Assembly (NCBI RefSeq): GCF_030272615.1 | Contig: NC_081414.1 | Coordinates: 811,931,069-811,995,068, forward strand | DNA length: 64,000 nt | Source: Cryptomeria japonica | Taxonomy: Eukaryota > Streptophyta > Pinopsida > Cupressales > Cupressaceae | Reading direction: 5' to 3' | Shown: one piece after another, positions 33,414-43,920 of the stretch | Layout of the letters: each line of letters opens with the position of its first letter | Position numbering within the stretch: position 1 is the first letter of the stretch | Position numbers and translations under genes: made by a program | The notes under the pieces: model-generated | What the model saw: the letters and a program-made list of their open reading frames with translations, nothing else | Databases searched by the model: none | What the model was told of the DNA's origin: nothing

Positions 33414-33873
33414 CTACATTTTCCTCTCTCATTCGATGATGATGGAAAAGGCGTGGAAACTATACTCAAGCATTCAAGCATTCAAGCATTCAAGCAATTG
33501 ATCATTTCAAGTCTCCATTCAAGGCTAAGTGTTGCATTCAAGTCAAGGATTCAACCATTGAAGAGGAGATCACTTATTACATGCTACATACTACAACATA
33601 CAACATCTAAACCTTCGCACATAAGGATACAAACATCCTTAGAACAAGGTATTAGTACTTGTTTTACATTACAGTCATTTACATTTACAGCTCTTGCTCA
33701 TTTCTTGGTTAATTCCAAAACTGGGGTTTGACCTAAAGGCAAACCCCTAATCCCTAACCCCCTATCGTCTTCGCTTTTCTGTGTGTAGGTTGCAGGTACG
33801 CGACTGAGATTGAAGATCTGGAATCCTTGTGCAGAGACGAACAGATCCCCCTTCGTTTCGCGGATTTTTCGGA

Positions 33874-33900
33874 GGACCGTGGCGCCGGGCGCCATCGTCC
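33874..33900 (+). other. GC-rich hairpin in C 5' LTR, with palindromic GGCGCC
   Basis: GGACcgTGGCGCC then gg then GCGCCAtcGTCC: near-perfect stem. The same hairpin lies at 40510-40536, and related ones in the leader at 34672-34702 and 35297-35327. It would sit near the 5' end of the genomic RNA. Confidence 0.6.
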
Positions 33901-34280
33901 CGACAACTTTTTCTCAAATTTGCAGGACAGCGCTGTATCGACATTTTACTGCTAATTCCAGGTCCGCAGCTTCATCCTATAACCTAAACTCAGTTTATAA
34001 GCGAATCTTTATGACTTTCTATGTATTCTTGGCTTAATTTCCTTAACAACATTCTTTACAAAAGAGGGTAGCCTTGCTTTCCAAACCCTTGAAATCCATC
34101 TAGCATCCAATCTTACCTTGTGTGGGATTGGATCTTATGAGTTTCAACCCCTCTTTTGAATGTAAAGTCTTCCCCCTAAGTGAAAACCCATCGAATCCTA
34201 GCGAACCTCCCTTCTCTCTCCTCGGAGTTGGAAGAGGGGAGACCAACTAGGGTTCGACAGCGATTTTCCGCTTTACATTT

Positions 34281-34299
34281 TGGTGAACCCGACGTGAAC
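34281..34299 (+). other. C primer-binding site, tRNA-Trp type
   Basis: 'tggtgaacccgacgtgaac' lies three bases after the LTR. As recalled, plant tRNA-Trp ends ATTCACGTCGGGTTCACCA, giving 18 of 19 matches. Confidence 0.8.
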
Positions 34300-34671
34300 A
34301 TCCTTTCTGATTTTTCATGCTTAGATCTGAAAAGTTGATTACATTTCCATGTTTGATCCTTTGCAAAATTTTAGAGGTTAATTGCATAAAAACCCTAAAT
34401 TTTCTTTTTAAGCAATTAAACTTGCGAAATGTTTAATTATTAATGCTTGCTTCAGATCTGCTTTTCTATTATAAATTATCAATTCATATCTATACTTTAA
34501 TTTTGAAAATTAAGTGGTTAAATGTCAAAACCCTAATTTTTGAAACCCTCTTAATTCAACCTTTGTCCGACAATTTGACCGATCAAAACATCTCCAAATC
34601 AGCTGTAACTTTGGATTCTGCAATAAAATCACAATATCTTTCGTCCCTGAAAATTTGGAAAAAAGTTGCGA

Positions 34672-34702
34672 GGACTGTGTTGCACTCCGAGCGCCATCGT
34701 CC
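34672..34702 (+). other. Hairpin motif copy 1 in C leader
   Basis: GGACTGTG-ttGC arm, ACTCCGA loop, GCGCCATCGTCC arm. The B leader has the corresponding motif in reverse orientation. Confidence 0.55.
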
Positions 34703-35296
34703 CCGACATTTTTTCCAAAATTTCGAGAGCGAGATCTTGCTGTATTTTCCTGCTAAAATCCAGAATTTTGGCTGATTTTGCCAATTATAACACTTTCAAA
34801 ATTACAGTCAAAGTTGGCCTTGTGATTGCTTGGTTTAAGGCTCCTAATCATTCAAAAATTATCGAAACTGAAATTTTGTGTCAAAATTGTGTTCTTACTA
34901 TCCTAAATCTGAAAAGTGTGTTTTTATTCATTCGAAATTTCAGTGCTTTATTCAAATTCTTGCAATTTGTGACTTTTGAAATTAAGTGCTTAATTACAAC
35001 AACCTTGATTTCCGCTTTCAAAATTGAATTTTTGTGTGAAATTGAGTCAATTTTCAAAATTCAAAATTTGCATTGCTCTTGACATTCCCTCTAAAATCAT
35101 AAAATTCAAAATATCAGTTTCCCTCTCTTTTTCAAAATTCAAAATTTTTCATTTTTCGACAATCTTGATAGGGTTCAATTTTGAGATTGCAACTTTAGTT
35201 TGGCCTATCTACAGATCGTAAAATCACTCAATTTTTTCAGATTAGCTCTAAAATCATCATACCTTTCATCCCTGCAAATTTCGAAAAAAGTTGCAA

Positions 35297-35327
35297 GGAC
35301 CGTGTTGCACTCCGAGCGCCACGGTCC
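35297..35327 (+). other. Hairpin motif copy 2 in C leader
   Basis: GGACCGTG-ttGC arm, ACTCCGA loop, GCGCCACGGTCC arm. It also has the flanking 'aaaaaagttgc' and 'acattttttcc' shared with copy 1. Confidence 0.55.
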
Positions 35328-35454
35328 CGAACATTTTTTCCGAAATTTCGGGAGACTGTTGTGATTGCATTTAACAGCTTAAATCTGAAAGATTGGCTGT
35401 TTTTACTGAAAATTGCTACCTCTAAAATCAAAATCTTTTCTCTCTCTCTAGTGC

Positions 35455-38439
35455 ATGAGTTTTACAACAATAAGCCCTACTTACACTATTCCCGTTAGAC
35501 GAAGCCGTAGAATTAAGTCTTTCCGAGGTTTAACTACCGAGGAGATGGAACTTAATTTGAGTAGCCTTTTTAACGAGGACATGGGTAATTCCTCTAATCC
35601 TCCGAATGATGAAGAAGCTCTCCATGAAGTTTCCATTGAACAACTTTCCAAATTGGATAACCAATTTGACGATTTTCACCAATGGATGTCTCATGAGTAT
35701 CTCGATAGTCAAGCTCTTCCTTTAATTGAGGGTCTAAAACGCATGCTTCAAAGTGATAAGAATGGAATTGATGTTTTGCGTGGTATTGCACACATTGTGG
35801 ATTCGAATGTGATGCCTATGAAGAGTTGTGCTGAATATTTAGGTTATACACAACCTCCTACACAACTCAATCATTCTATTCCTTTTACAACTCCTATTGC
35901 TAGTATACCTACCTTTACATCAAACATAATGGCTACCTCTATACAAGACATTCCTCCTGTGATTACCAGTCATGGGGGCAACCCTTCTTCTTCAATTAAT
36001 CCTCTTCCTTCATTCAATCCAACTTCTTCGTACATTCCTTCAATGAGTGTTCCTATTACATCTTCACAAATGAACATGATGCAAGGGGGCAATTCATTTA
36101 ACCATTCCATTCCTCCTTGTAGTGTTCCTCCTATCCAATCATCCCCTATGGTTGACTATCATAGGGTCCCACCACCTTACTCTTTACCCTCTTTCAATAA
36201 CATCACACCTCCATCTCAATCTAACACACCTAATATGAACTCTTCGACCGAAGCTACCATTAATAATCTTGCACAGACTGTCTCTTCTTTACAGCAACAA
36301 ATTGCCTCTATGAACCATTCTAAGTTTAGTGTGCCCACATTTGATGTTGGGAGCCCACTTTCTCTTGACATTGTTCGAGCTATCCCTCCTAAGCATGTTG
36401 AAATCCCGCATTTGGAGCTTTATAATGGTAAAGGAGATCCTCTAACACATGTTAAGACTTTTCAAACAATTTATACTGATTTTGCTTACGACCCAAGGTT
36501 GCTTGCGAAACTATTCACCAGAACATTAAGAGACAAAGCCCTACAATGGTATTGCTCGTTGCCTTCTTATTCTATTACTTCTTTTGAACAAATTGCAAAT
36601 GCTTTCATTCAACAATTTCAAAACAATATAAGTCCTAAAGTTACTTTGATTGATTTAATGCATTGTAAACAAGGTGTTAAAGAAAAAGTGACTGATTTCA
36701 TTGGTAGATATAAGCATTTGTATGCTCAAATTTCTTTTCCAGTGCCTGATAATGATATTCAAAGAATCTTTATTTCTAATTTGCAAAAAGACATTCGAGA
36801 CAAACTTCTGTTTTCTGAGTTTACTTCTTTCCAACAGTTGTGTGCCACTCTTCACAATTATCAACTGACTGTGAGTCAAATGGAACAATCACATCCTATG
36901 GCTCCGAGTGATAAGGGTGATAGCAGTCAACAACCATTTGGGAAGTTTAAACCGAACAGAGATTCCATCAAATTCAATGAAAACATCATCAACAATAATG
37001 TGAATGCAGCATCAGGTGTGCCTCCTATTTCTAAATTTTTCAGGAAAGAAAGAAAGTATACTCCTTTGAATGAATCATTGCATGATATTATGAATAAGTT
37101 ATTGGGACAAAATGTGCTTACTCTTCCTCCTATAAGACAAATTGATCCTGCAAAGATTACTTCACCTTATTTTGATCACAAAGCTTTTTGTCATTTTCAT
37201 CGTCAGCCTAGGCATGATACTGAAAAATGTTTTTCTTTAAAGGGTAAAATTCAAGATTTGATTGATAATAATACTATTTCTGTTTCTAGAGTGAATGATA
37301 AAGGCAACACATCTGTAGCTCCTCCTAACCAAAATCTTCAGATTTTCACTGATCCATTACCTTCTCATACCTCTCATACCTCTAATGCGATTGAGGCTAA
37401 TGATTCCTCTTTCTCATCTGATGGTCTTGTGTCTATGACTCCGAATGTGATTAACTTTGTAGAGCAGGAAGAAATCCCTAAAGAAGCTTCCATCACATTT
37501 AATTCTAGTGAAACCATTAGAGCACCTGATGGTCCTTTATACATAGTTGCAAAAGTCAAGAATACACCTTGCCGTGGAGTGCTTATTGATCGTTCGTGCA
37601 TGGTTAATGTTATTACTGAAGAATTTCTTTTTACTTTTCAATTGAATCAAGTGATCTATGACAAAATAGATGTGATTGTGAAACTATTTGATGCATTTTC
37701 TTCTCCTGAAATTGGTTCTATTACATTGCCTATTGAGGTCCATAATAAATCTCTTGATGTGAACTTTGCTATTATTCCTTCTTCCAAACAATTTCATGTG
37801 AAGCTTGGCTATCCTTGGCTATCTTCCATGAAAGCTATTGCTTCTCCTATTCATAAGTGTTTGAAATTTCCCCATAATGGAGTTGTTACTGTCAATCATA
37901 GTCTCTTTAAACCAGCTGAAAGAACCTCTAGTGTTCCTATTGATTACTTTTGGCCTAAACAATTCCAGTCTCTTCCTCCGCGAAGTGATCATCTTTTTAA
38001 ATCTTATCAAAAGTGGAAAACAGATATGATCCTATCTCTAAGTGAACCTAGAACACCTCAACTTGACATCCCTATCATTCTTGAGAAGGAAATTCTTCCT
38101 TTGAAAGACAAAACTAATGTCTCTCCCCAAGAAGATGCCCAACCCGTCCCCATGGATGTAACTATGTCTATGCCTAATAAATCTTCTAAGAGTAGATCTA
38201 TACCTCCTCGTCGTGATGGACTTGGTCTTCTCCCTAAACCAAAAATTCCTCCTTTATATGGAGCAGTTCCTCCTCCTGCCTTTTATAGAGAGAAGAGACC
38301 TTCTTCTTCTCCTATTATCCAGCCTAAGAGACCACAACCTAAACACCCAAGTGATAAGGATGAGAACATTCCTCCTCCTCTATCTTCTACACTTCCTACT
38401 AAGACTAGACGTAATCGTTCTGCACGCGAACGCCGATGA
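35455..38439 (+). CDS. C gag-protease polyprotein (994 codons, open)
   Basis: The longest ORF in the window. ATG follows 'tctctctctagtgc'. Residues 1-60 are basic then acidic; 110-290 are Ser/Pro/Asn-rich; about 319-470 is a plant Ty3 gag core (LELYNGKGDPLTHVKTF, LRDKALQWYCSLPSY, FIGRYKHLYAQISFPVP). About residue 577, FCHFHRQPRHDTEKC is a knuckle variant in which the usual G before H is R. About 700-810 is a retroviral-type protease remnant: LIDRSCMVNVI in place of D-T/S-G, then LGYPWLSSMKAIASP. The C-terminal part is Pro/Ser-rich. It ends at TGA (38437-38439). B shares this end. No polymerase follows. Likely non-autonomous. Confidence 0.85.
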   Translation: MSFTTISPTYTIPVRRSRRIKSFRGLTTEEMELNLSSLFNEDMGNSSNPPNDEEALHEVSIEQLSKLDNQFDDFHQWMSHEYLDSQALPLIEGLKRMLQSDKNGIDVLRGIAHIVDSNVMPMKSCAEYLGYTQPPTQLNHSIPFTTPIASIPTFTSNIMATSIQDIPPVITSHGGNPSSSINPLPSFNPTSSYIPSMSVPITSSQMNMMQGGNSFNHSIPPCSVPPIQSSPMVDYHRVPPPYSLPSFNNITPPSQSNTPNMNSSTEATINNLAQTVSSLQQQIASMNHSKFSVPTFDVGSPLSLDIVRAIPPKHVEIPHLELYNGKGDPLTHVKTFQTIYTDFAYDPRLLAKLFTRTLRDKALQWYCSLPSYSITSFEQIANAFIQQFQNNISPKVTLIDLMHCKQGVKEKVTDFIGRYKHLYAQISFPVPDNDIQRIFISNLQKDIRDKLLFSEFTSFQQLCATLHNYQLTVSQMEQSHPMAPSDKGDSSQQPFGKFKPNRDSIKFNENIINNNVNAASGVPPISKFFRKERKYTPLNESLHDIMNKLLGQNVLTLPPIRQIDPAKITSPYFDHKAFCHFHRQPRHDTEKCFSLKGKIQDLIDNNTISVSRVNDKGNTSVAPPNQNLQIFTDPLPSHTSHTSNAIEANDSSFSSDGLVSMTPNVINFVEQEEIPKEASITFNSSETIRAPDGPLYIVAKVKNTPCRGVLIDRSCMVNVITEEFLFTFQLNQVIYDKIDVIVKLFDAFSSPEIGSITLPIEVHNKSLDVNFAIIPSSKQFHVKLGYPWLSSMKAIASPIHKCLKFPHNGVVTVNHSLFKPAERTSSVPIDYFWPKQFQSLPPRSDHLFKSYQKWKTDMILSLSEPRTPQLDIPIILEKEILPLKDKTNVSPQEDAQPVPMDVTMSMPNKSSKSRSIPPRRDGLGLLPKPKIPPLYGAVPPPAFYREKRPSSSPIIQPKRPQPKHPSDKDENIPPPLSSTLPTKTRRNRSARERR

Positions 38440-38886
38440 AAGCGTCGTCTTAGGGCTCAAGCAGCTGCTTCTCAAATTTTGCAATCTCCAAAAACACCTT
38501 CAACAAGCATTATTCCATTTTCTCCTCAGCCGGATATTGAGCCTAAATCTCCTAAACATAAGATGCATGATGGTCTTGATCCTGTGCGAGTTAAAGATCC
38601 TACTTTTATAAATCTTGATGATGATATAGATGAAAATGTTATTCATGATGATTCTGATAGTGAATATGAACTTGTTGATATTGACAACCATTTATCTAAT
38701 GAATTTTCTAAAGCACTTATCTTAGCTCCTAGACAAGAACAATGTGGCTCGGAACATGAACATAGCCCTTGTTTGGATCTTGTGATAGCTCCATCTACTG
38801 TGTTGGATGTTTCTCCTCTAGCGTGTTCCCTGCCTTCCCGAAACATTGATCAGCAAGATCGGGGGGTAGATGACGTGCTAGACTAG
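38440..38886 (+). CDS. C downstream ORF in the same frame as gag-protease
   Basis: The frame stays open immediately after the TGA (K-R-R-L-R-A-Q-A-A-A-S-Q), with an ATG at 38479, to a stop at 38884. It is acidic (FINLDDDIDENVIHDD) and ends RGVDDVLD. B keeps the same frame. No domain recognised. Either a separate small ORF or a readthrough extension of about 148 codons. Confidence 0.5.
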   Translation, partial: KRRLRAQAAASQILQSPKTPSTSIIPFSPQPDIEPKSPKHKMHDGLDPVRVKDPTFINLDDDIDENVIHDDSDSEYELVDIDNHLSNEFSKALILAPRQEQCGSEHEHSPCLDLVIAPSTVLDVSPLACSLPSRNIDQQDRGVDDVLD

Positions 38887-39626
38887 TTACATTAGCATGG
38901 CAGATTCTCTCCCCCTCTCTTTTGTTACTTCTTCTATATGTTATTCTCATTCTTCTATTTGTCATCCTTAGTGTTGTCTACTTGAGGATGATGCAAAGCA
39001 TTGAGATCTCTTTGGTCTCTCTCATGTTGACTCAAAAGACACATGTGTTCCCTTCTTCTAGGTGACCTTCCTTGATTGGGGAATGAAGAAAAATTATGCA
39101 TACATACATATGATATATACATGACTTATCATACAGTATACTGACCCCGAGGAAAGCGAAGTCACCTCGTGCTTTGTGTTTGTGTTCATTATCCTTGGGT
39201 TTATCTCACACTTGGGGGCTAAATCCTTGCGATAACGTGCTCCTTTCCTTTCTCATTTTCTATGTGTATCACTACGTTAAAACAATCACCCCCGTTGAGG
39301 CGTGTGCGATCGCTTTAACGTAGGGGGGCATACACCCTGTCTATCCTTTCAAGATACTTGAAAATTTCTTGGCGAACTTAGCTTTGTCTTGAAAATTTTT
39401 GGTATTTCTGTTACATGACTCATAGTGAGGGAACCTTACTACTGACAGTCATGGTTCTCCCTCGTGATCTTCCCTTTTACCTTGTCAATCGAAGTCATAA
39501 GATCCTTAGTCCACTGGGGGCTTGGTGTGTCTTGCCTCCTTGACGTGGTGAAAGTCTTTCAATGTTGTTTCCTTGTACTTTACTGGAAGTATGAGCATAC
39601 ATACTACCGCTAAAGTGGGGGCTAAA
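38887..39626 (+). other. C 3' untranslated region and polypurine tract
   Basis: No ORF of interest. It matches the B region in reverse. The tract 'taaagtgggggctaaa' (39611-39626) primes plus-strand synthesis. Confidence 0.7.
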
Positions 39627-40913
39627 TGTAGCGTCCTAAAATTGTGACACTTGCAATTTCGACTGCATTTCGGTCTTCACGATGGCGACGCAACACGCAA
39701 CCTGAATGGAGACCCCAAAACTTGCTCATGACACTGAAAACTACATTTTTCATGCACCCTGGCCTGAACCTCCTTTGCACCCCGCTGTCCCGGAGGTGGG
39801 ACCAGAGCGCCCAGCGCCCTGGTCCCTCAGGACCAGGGCACCCCGCACCCTGCTCCCTCAGGACCAAGGCGCTCAGCGCCCTGGTCCTCCAGGACCATGG
39901 CGCCCAACGCCCTGGTCCCTGGGTCCTATTTTGGGCCCAGTTTCCTAAGTGATATCGGGTCTTTTTGATTGCAATTTGGAAATATACTTCCCTAGTTGGC
40001 CTAAGGTCGGGAAAATCAGTCTATCAGCCCTAATTGACAAGTATATAAACTACATTTTCCTCTCTCATTCGATGATGATGGAAAAGGCGTGGAAACTATA
40101 CTCAAGCATTCAAGCATTCAAGCATTCAAGCAATTGATCATTTCAAGTCTCCATTCAAGGCTAAGTTTTGCATTCAAGTCAAGGATTCAACCATTGAAGA
40201 GGAGATCACTTATTACATGCTACATACTACAACATACAACATCTAAACCTTCGCACATAAGGATACAAACATCCTTAGAACAAGGTATTAGTACTTGTTT
40301 TACATTACAGTCATTTACATTTACAGCTCTTGCTCATTTCTTGGTTAATTCCAAAACTGGGGTTTGACCTAAAGGCAAACCCCTAATCCCTAACCCCCTA
40401 TCATCTTCGCTTTTCTATGTGTAGGTTGCAGGTACGCGGCTGAGATTGAAGATCTGGAATCCTTGTGTAGAGACGAACAGATCCCCCTTCGTTTCGCGGA
40501 TTTTTCGGAGGACTGTGGCGCCGGGCGCCATCGTCCCGACAACTTTTTCTCAAATTTGCAGGACAGTGCCGTATCGACATTTTACTGCTAATTCCAGGTC
40601 CGCAGCTTCGTCCTATAACCTAAACTCAGTTTATAAGCGAATCTTTATGACTTTCTATGTATTCTTGGCTTAATTTCCTTAACAACATTCTTTACAAAAG
40701 AGGGTAGCCTTGCTTTCCAAACCCTTGAAATCCATCTAGCATCCAATCTTACCTTGTGTGGGATTGGATCTTATGAGTTTCAACCCCTCTTTTGAATGTA
40801 AAGTCTTCCCCCTAAGTGAAAACCCATCGAATCCTAGCGAACCTCCCTTCTCTCTCCTCGGAGTTGGAAGAGGGGAGACCAACTAGGGTTCGACAGTGAT
40901 TTTCCGCTTTACA
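39627..40913 (+). repeat. C 3' LTR
   Basis: 1287 bp, TGTAGCGTCC ... GCTTTACA. It is 31 bp longer than the 5' copy, mainly through one extra unit of the CG-rich palindromic block near 39830-39880. TATA at 40042-40049, hairpin at 40510-40536. Confidence 0.9.
40042..40049 (+). promoter_or_regulatory. TATA box in C 3' LTR
   Basis: Same 'tatataaa' box and flanks as in the 5' LTR. Confidence 0.6.
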
Positions 40914-40918
40914 GTATC

Positions 40919-41973
40919 ATGTTGTAGACTTTAGACTACTATTGTTATGCATAAAGTGTTTACTGATCTCAAGTAGTATAAAGACCCAAGCGACATAGAG
41001 AGATCAAGTGGTTTAAGGATCTCAAGTGGAGCGGAACAAAGGAGCTAGAAGTAGCAGTTATCTTTTTCTCAGTCTTCAATTTTTGTAAACCGGTACTGTT
41101 TGAACCGATATTACTCTGAGTCACCAACCGGTAACCGGAAAGTTGGACAAACTGGTAATACTTTGTGATGAGTTACCAATAGGTATATTTGTGTGATGAG
41201 TTACCATCTACCGACACTTTGATGGTGATTTTATGACGTGTTACCAAATGTGTCTAGATACAATAAACCTAAGAACTTGCAATGTAATCCTATTTGACCA
41301 ACATGAAATCAAATTCCTTTTAAGGACAACATGTCTAGGGTTTGAGGTGATTGATGAGCTCTTGAATGTGCGATCTTAATCGAGAAGATCAAGTTTGTGA
41401 GTTGTAATAGAGTAAGGAGTTACTGAAGACTGAAGTAATGCTGAAATTCATTAGCTATGAGCTACAATGGATCTAATCAAGCAAACTATGCCATTTGCTA
41501 GATCATTCACTTGTTGATTACTCATATCTTTGACAAGTTAGAAACCCTTAACCGAGTAGGCCTAGAAAAGCCTTTGTAAATCCTCTAACAAGGTGGTTCA
41601 CATTTGTGGATCTGAAATATTCTCACAAGGTATTCTATAATCGGACTTATCTCCTAACAGAGATTGAGATTCCTAACAAGATCTGTTTTGGTAAAGAACA
41701 TTGTATGACCTTAACCGGTCTGGTTACTATTCTGTAGATAGTTACTTGTGAGTTTCATCTCACTGTGGTTTTTCCCATTTGGGTTTCCATGTCAAAATAT
41801 CTTGTGTTATGGTGATTGTGCTTCTGTGGGTGAATGCATTATTTTCTATTTGGTTTGCATGTGTGTTAACCGGTTTCTTTGCTAAATTGTTTTACTGGTT
41901 TACTGCTAGACTATTAAAGTGTTTTAGTACAGTATTTTTTGGTATACTAATTCACCACCCCTCTTAGTATTCA
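40919..41973 (+). repeat. D 3' LTR, right part
   Basis: It resumes at 'atgttgtagactttagac' after C and runs to TATTCA at 41973. The unoccupied B target appears at about 41490-41515, which confirms the B boundaries. Confidence 0.85.
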
Positions 41974-43920
41974 TTAGATTCTATCCCACCAGCAAGTGTA
42001 ATATTAAGGTATCAAATAAAGCCTATACAAGATGAAAATACACAGAGTCATTCAAGCAATCAACTCTTCATGTTATCAGACTCTACTATAGAAGGGAGTA
42101 ATGATTTACCCCTGGTACATTCACACTTGATTGATTGGGGGCAAGAAGGAAAACCAACACTAGATTGGTTTGAAAATGATGAAGCAATTACAAAATTTCT
42201 CAGAGTCAGAGAGGGGTTTCCACAAGGTGATCACAAAGTAGGGTTTGTTGTAAACCTTGATAGAACAACATACTTTGGAGAAGAAAGTGTTTCAGCAATA
42301 GAAGATAAGGATCAAACTACCCATAATGGAAAGAGTTTGTTGGGTAATCCTCCTATTGAAAGAGAAAGTTCAACATTCCTTATAGAGGAAACAGAAGAAG
42401 TAAACATAGCAGAAGGGGAGGGTGTACATAACATCCATCTAGCAAAATCACTAAGAAAAGAAGAAAAAGATAGATTCATTTATTTTTTCAAACAAAGACC
42501 TATCAACTTTGTTTGGTTCTATGAAGATATGCTGGGATTAGGCTTTGACTTAGTATTACATCATTTACCTTTAATACCAAGAGTTAAACCTTACAAACAA
42601 AAATTGAGAAAAATGCATCCAAGTATTGCATTACTTGTTAAAAAAAAACTACCAAAGTTGTTGGATGTAGGTTTCATTAGACCTATTGATTATGTGAAAT
42701 GGATATCCAACCTAGTACAAATGACTAAGCCCACAAGAGGAATAAGAATCTATATTGATTTCTAGGATCTAAATAAAGCTTGTCCTAAGGATGACTTCCT
42801 GCTACCCAATATCGATATGATAGTTGACCTAACAGCTGGAAATGAAATGCTATCCTTAATGGATGGCTTTTTAGGATACAACCAAATTAAAATTGCACTA
42901 GAAGATCAACATAAAATGACCTTTACATGCCCATGGGGAACATATTGCTGGAATGTGATGCCATTTGGCCTAAAAAATGCTAGAGCAACATACCAAAGAG
43001 CCATGACAACTTTGTTTCATGACGTGATCCACAACATAATGGAAGATTATGTGGATGACATATTGGCTAAACAAACAAGAGAAGTTCACCTTACGGTCCT
43101 TGCACAAATATTTGATCAGTTGGAGTAGTATAATGTTAGACTAAACCTAAAGAAGTGTGTGTTCAGTGTAACAATAGGTAAATTGTTGGGGTTTATAGTG
43201 TCAAACAGAGGAATTGAAGTAGACCCTGCCAAGGTCAAGGCAATCATTGATATGAAACCTTCGTCAACACTTAAACAACTTAGAGGGTTACAAGGAAGAC
43301 TGCAATCCATAAGGAGATTCATAACATAGTTGGCAGATAAGTGCCACCCATTACAACATTTACTCAGGAAAGGAGTTACTTTTAAATGGACAGAACAATG
43401 CCAAGAAGCTTTCCAAGCTCTCAAAGATTATCTTTTAAACACACCAGTGTTAGTATCACCTACTCCAGGAAAAACTCTATTGTTATACATATCAACAACA
43501 AACTCAGCTCTAGGAGCTCTGTTGGCACAACATGACGAAAAAGGAAAAGAAAGAGCCATTTATTATATAAGTAGGACTTTTATTGGCTATGAGATTAATT
43601 ATACCCCTATAAAGAAAGCATTCTTAGCAGTAATCTTTGCATCCCAAAAGCTTAGGCATTACATGCTAGGTCATAAGGTACAACTCATTGCACGCTTTGA
43701 CCCACTCAAGTACCTATTGAGCAAAGCAACATTGACCAGGCGATTGGCTGAGTGGGTCATGATCTTGAGTGAGTTTGATATAGATTACATAGATAGAAAG
43801 GCCATTAAAGGACAAGTTATAGCAGATCAGTTAGCAGAGGATCCTTTAGAAGATAGTCATCTATTAGTCATAGACTTTCCAGATGAATTAGTGTTTATAT
43901 TGACAACATCTTTAATATGA
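41974..43920 (+). pseudogene. Element A reverse transcriptase and first RNase H
   Basis: This resumes the A polyprotein after D. Lead-in to the polymerase: PINFVWFYEDMLGLG, then the RT fingers (LGVGFIRPIDYVKWISNLV type), LNKACPKDDFLLPNID, FLGYNQIKIALEDQHKMTF, MPFGLKNARATYQRAM, and the active site YVDD at 43048-43059. The first RNase H (43440-43870) has LYISTTNSALGALLAQ where active enzymes have T-D-A-S, so the first catalytic aspartate is absent, as is common in Tat elements. Stops at 42763 (TAG), 43126 (TAG), 43327 (TAG) and 43918 (TGA) break the frame. Confidence 0.85.

Larger units (their letters stand above)
33022..34277 (+). repeat. C 5' LTR
   Basis: 1256 bp, TGTAGTGTCC ... GCTTTACA. 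TATA box 33406-33413, CG-rich palindrome block 33170-33300, 'attcaagc' repeats near 33466-33500 and the hairpin at 33874-33900. Confidence 0.9.
34300..35454 (+). other. C leader with two hairpin-motif copies
   Basis: AT-rich leader with two copies of the motif (34672-34702, 35297-35327). Phe/Lys/Ile-rich ORFs here (34443-35221) follow composition only. No gene is supported. Confidence 0.55.
33022..40913 (+). mobile_element. C: gag-protease LTR retrotransposon (tRNA-Trp primer site), plus strand, in D 3' LTR
   Basis: LTRs 33022-34277 and 39627-40913, perfect 5-bp duplication gtatc (33017-33021, 40914-40918). Primer site 34281-34299, purine tract 39611-39626, TATA in both LTRs. It has the best-preserved ORF of the window. 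Same family as B; it lies in the opposite direction, so B and C form a 7.9-kb inverted pair around the D interior. It lacks reverse transcriptase and integrase. Confidence 0.95.
18552..41973 (+). mobile_element. D: pol-less LTR retrotransposon of the E1 family, with B and C in its LTRs
   Basis: LTRs: 5' = 18552-19275 plus 27168-27638; 3' = 32907-33021 plus 40919-41973 (about 1195 and 1170 bp after removing B and C). Exact iMet primer site at 27644, purine tract at 32895-32905. Both LTRs start TGTTGGCATTTTGATGAT and end TATTCA. The 5-bp flanks (gattt / ttaga) do not match, so the target duplication has decayed or the edge is off by a few bases. Internal length is about 5.3 kb with gag and the second ORF. 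No polymerase is present. Confidence 0.85.

Noticed and set aside
34443-35221. Phe/Lys/Ile-rich ORFs in the C leader, and the matching 24997-25728 in B
   Set aside because: AT-rich leader composition; frames differ between B and C.
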